Source of the DNA: Hoplostethus atlanticus
Taxonomy: Eukaryota > Chordata > Actinopteri > Trachichthyiformes > Trachichthyidae
Length of the DNA stretch: 64,000 bases
Direction: 5' to 3'
NCBI GenBank assembly: GCA_034670405.1
Contig: JAXDDX010000002.1
Location: 4,062,001 to 4,126,000, forward strand
The notes under the pieces were generated by a model that worked only from the letters and a program-made list of their open reading frames with translations, searched no databases and was not told where the DNA came from. Shown here piece by piece: positions 57,849 through 64,000 of this stretch. Positions within the stretch are counted from its first letter, which is position 1. Every line of letters starts with the position of its first letter. The position numbers were made by a program, and so were the translations under genes.

Positions 57849-59715
57849 TTGTTTCCCAGCAATTTAATCATGATATTAAATTGCAGTTGTCTGACTTTGT
57901 CCAGGTTTGTGCTCCTGGCCTCTGGACTTGGTCTTGGCAGTAGTCATGGTGACAGCATGCTGGGTCTACAGTTGTTGGTTGACATGGTAACCGGTCAGCT
58001 GGGTGACCAGGGGGAACAGAGCGGGGCAGCAACCATCTCCAGGGTTCTGCTGGCTGGAAACCTCCTGAGCCAAAGCACCCAGGACAAGCAGGCGTCCACT
58101 AAGGTGACTTGAACTGCTTTAGCCTTGATGATTATTTACTCTTAGTTTTAGTAGTTTAGAAGAGAAGAACACATTAACTGGTTCAACCAATAAAAGCTTC
58201 AAATACTCTTCTACACACTGTCTCCAGGCCAAGTACCTCACCAAGAAGACACAGGCTGGCAGTGTGGAGGCTATTCGTCTGCTGGACGAGCTGCTACTTC
58301 AGCTGGTGGTGAGTCTGCTTCCACTGAACCATTATGTATGTTGATATATTTAGATTCACATTTTATGCACTTAGCTGGTGCTCTTATCCAGCATTACGTA
58401 AAATGAGTATAGTAGTAGAATGAGTTAAATTCCTAGATTGTCAACATTACTTGCAACCAACAGCCAGGGTCAGGGTGTCAGTTCTTTGACAATATGCCTG
58501 TGACCAATGATCATGCAAGAGAGAAGTGCATGGAAAAGAAATAAGAGCTAACAAGAGAGACAGATGGGTTGTGATTCAGTGGGGAAAAGGTGACATGAGG
58601 CACTTGAAAGATGATTTTCAGCCTATGATTTGATAGTTTAGCGTAATAGCTTCATCATTTAATGCTATGTGTTTCTGACTCCTTCTCCCCTAGGCCTCTG
58701 TTTCAGTAGATGTGATGCCAGGTCAGTATGACCCCTCCAATTACACCCTTCCACAGCAGCCTCTCCACCGCTGTATGTTCCCCCTGTCCTCAGTTTACCC
58801 CACCCTACAGCTGGCTTCCAATCCATACCAGGCTAACATTGATGGGGTGAGGTAAGCAATACTGCTTCTGCCCCCAACCCACAAACACACAAACATTTAG
58901 CCTTCAATCAAGTGAGTGTGTGGATATGTTTAAGCGCCTATGTTTTTTCCCCCAAGGTTCCTGGGAACATCAGGCCAGAATGTTAGTGACATCCAGAAGT
59001 ACAGTAGCATGGACAGTCACCTGGATATACTGGAGAACACGCTGCGGCTGAGACACCTGGCCCCTACGGCACCTGATACTCTGGGTTAGTCAGTTCATTC
59101 AAGTGGACTCTGCCACTCTCTGGTTGTTGGCCAGAATACAATTTCTATTCAAATTGTTTACCCTATTTTTCCTGAATTTTCAGGTTGTTACCCGTTTTAC
59201 CAAAAAGACCCTTTCATCTTGGAAGAGTGTCCCCATGTCTACTTCAGTGGCAATGCCCCTTCCTTTGAGTCTAAACTCGTCACAGGTCAGTTATATATCA
59301 TCTGTGATGTGTAAATCAGACTTCATGGATACTATCACTTAATCTCTTCATCTCATTTATTTTAAATCTTTTGACTCAATAGACCGTTTAGCAGAATCCA
59401 GATGAACAATGTATTATCTAAGCCTTGTTGTAGCCTGTTTTTCAATATGTATTGTCATTATCCTTTATCTGTACCAATGGATGCCCCCCCCCCCCCATTA
59501 TGCTACCATTTGAATATATTTCTCTCCCTCTAACCCCTCCCTTCCCCTCACCAGGTCCTGATGGTCAGGAGGTCCTCTTGGTTACTATCCCAGAGTTCAG
59601 CAGCACCCAAACGGCATGTCTGGTCAACTTGCGCACACTAGCGTGCGAGCCAGTCAGCTTCTCTGCCTTTTCCGCTGACGGCGATGATGAGAGTGAGATG
59701 AACATCAGTCACTAA
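56793..59715 (+). CDS. pold2: DNA polymerase delta subunit 2 (p50), 471 aa, 10 coding exons
   Basis: B-subunit of the replicative polymerase delta; it bridges the catalytic subunit and the other accessory subunits in the nucleus. Exons: 56793-57018, 57151-57272, 57435-57558, 57679-57793, 57905-58103, 58228-58308, 58694-58851, 58957-59084, 59184-59285, 59555-59715. Landmarks: [11 protein letters not shown] start, [22 protein letters not shown], the OB-fold region ([20 protein letters not shown]), and the phosphoesterase-like fold that is inactive in this family ([65 protein letters not shown]). The end is [15 protein letters not shown]. The length is within two residues of human POLD2 (469). 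The donor of exon 57679-57793 lies at the edge of a CA run. Confidence 0.95.
57797..57845 (+). repeat. CA microsatellite
   Basis: About 20 CA units start three bases inside a pold2 intron, right after the donor. Confidence 0.95.
58352..58420 (-). mobile_element. Short LINE-tail-like fragment in a pold2 intron
   Basis: 'ttatgcacttagctggtgctcttatccag' reads as the diverged complement of the 'ggataaaagcgtctgctaaatg' LINE end seen at 8555-8706 and 49600-49696. Confidence 0.35.
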
Positions 59716-60040
59716 GACTTAATTTCCACATCTCAATAATCCTCACACACTACTCACACATGTTCATTGTTATGCCTCTTGAGTAGTCATGTCATCAACA
59801 ATGTGCCAATTGTAAAACCTTTGCCACATTGATGCTGTCCAACATCACTAATTATTCCAAGAGCTTTATACATTTCTGTCACAATTACCAATATAAGATT
59901 TGGTCACATCCTTGATATAATATTTTTTTCATATTACAAACTTGGAGGTATATAGCAGAGGTATGCCAAGATTGTCTTGTCACAATTGTAATCAGTGTTG
60001 ATAAACAAGAGAAGAGACATGTTCAGTATATTAACAAGCC

Positions 60041-60060
60041 TTTATTGTTTGAAAAATAAA
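60041..60060. terminator. Facing polyadenylation signals of pold2 and aebp1
   Basis: AATAAA on the plus strand (60055-60060) and AATAAA on the minus strand (60041-60046) are eight bases apart, between the convergent pold2 and aebp1 genes. Another plus-strand AATAAA lies near 60213. Confidence 0.5.
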
Positions 60061-60645
60061 TTTCTTCTACCTCGGCTAGTTCTGAGGAACACGACAGAAG
60101 AGATCTCTCTGGATTCTCAGCAACTTCGAACAAATATTTTGTAGCTCATTAGTGACATTAGTGAGTTTACACTGTAAAAGGCTTTGGTGTCATGGATGAA
60201 AATAATGTAAATAATAAAGAACATTTTGTAAGAAAAAACATGTTGGTTCTTAATTAGTGGATTAAAAAATAGATGGCATGTTGTTGTTTTTTAAATGCAT
60301 CCACCATGAATATCTCTTCACAAAGCCCAAACACGAAGAATGCAGTGGACTGTCAAACTGAAATGATTTCATTAATAAAAAGGGTTCCATTTCTATGAAG
60401 AGGCATTTTCATGTGTGTGTGTGATAGGCAGCTTGACGTAATCTCTATATAGAAGAAGTTTAGAAGTTGACTTTGGACAGATGAGATCTTCCCACTGTGT
60501 ATACATCATGCAAAGATAGAATTCCTATCTTAATTTTATTCAACCTACTCAGAGTAAAACATGGCAAGTAAGAACTACGAGTAGGAGAGGACTGATGCAT
60601 ATAGTGTACTGAAACAGGCTGTGTGTGTGTGTGTGTGTGTGTGTT

Positions 60646-63793
<3,148 letters not shown>

Positions 63794-64000
63794 CTGTACA
63801 AGTGAGATGAGGGAGATAGTGATAAGTAAGACAAAGATAACAATGATGTGCAAGTGTTGTACATTAAATTATATATCTGAAAATCTGCCAATGGTTACTA
63901 TACCAACCATCATCAACGTCATCTACACACTATTCAGTAGTAGCTATTGAGGATTTCATGTCAAAGTGTTTTCATTGCGGTGAATGAGGGAGTGCTTGGG
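63794..64000 (-). other. aebp1 intron running off the window
   Basis: It begins at the acceptor before exon 63670-63793 (TTGTACAG on the minus strand). No further aebp1 exon is visible before the window ends. Confidence 0.5.

Overview
This is eukaryotic DNA, almost certainly from a ray-finned (teleost) fish. Spliced genes with GT-AG introns encode vertebrate-specific proteins, and the gaps carry teleost-type repeats: Tc1 relics, L2-like LINE tails, tRNA-derived SINEs, a Penelope-like fragment and long CA, GA and GT runs. I rebuilt the genes by reading exon frames across splice sites, and every internal exon phase is consistent.

Layout, left to right: the 3' end of an unrecognised membrane protein (1-141, +); a decayed Tc1 transposon with folded-back ends (about 690-1935); c5orf34 (3204-6181, +, 11 exons, 549 aa); fyb1, the ADAP immune adaptor (7588-15477, +, 959 aa), which contains an in-frame 2.6 kb tandem duplication of ten exons; rictor, the mTORC2 subunit (16018-34493, +, 37 exons, 1741 aa); npc1l1, the sterol transporter (47733-38288, -, 21 exons, 1373 aa); a 7 kb gene-free stretch with nested LINE tails and a Penelope-like fragment; an intronless nono (56197-54863, -, 444 aa); pold2, DNA polymerase delta subunit 2 (56793-59715, +, 471 aa), divergent from nono across a roughly 600 bp CpG-rich interval; and the 3' part of aebp1 (63793-60646, -, 612 residues in the window), convergent with pold2.

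In mammals fyb1-rictor and c5orf34 lie on human 5p12-p13, whereas npc1l1, pold2 and aebp1 lie on human 7p13. The window therefore joins two ancestral blocks between 36 and 38 kb. The genes do not form one pathway: adaptor signalling, mTORC2, sterol uptake, paraspeckle and RNA biology, DNA replication and matrix biology are all present.

The most notable structures are the fyb1 repeat, which should give the protein two extra-similar internal SH3-like modules besides the C-terminal one; a 41-bp minisatellite in rictor that copies an exon's 3' end together with its splice donor about eleven times; the intronless nono sharing an upstream region with pold2; and a possible cassette exon in rictor at 32101-32235. 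No CRISPR array, operon, tRNA or rRNA gene is present. Comparisons with human proteins are from memory of the families, not from a search.
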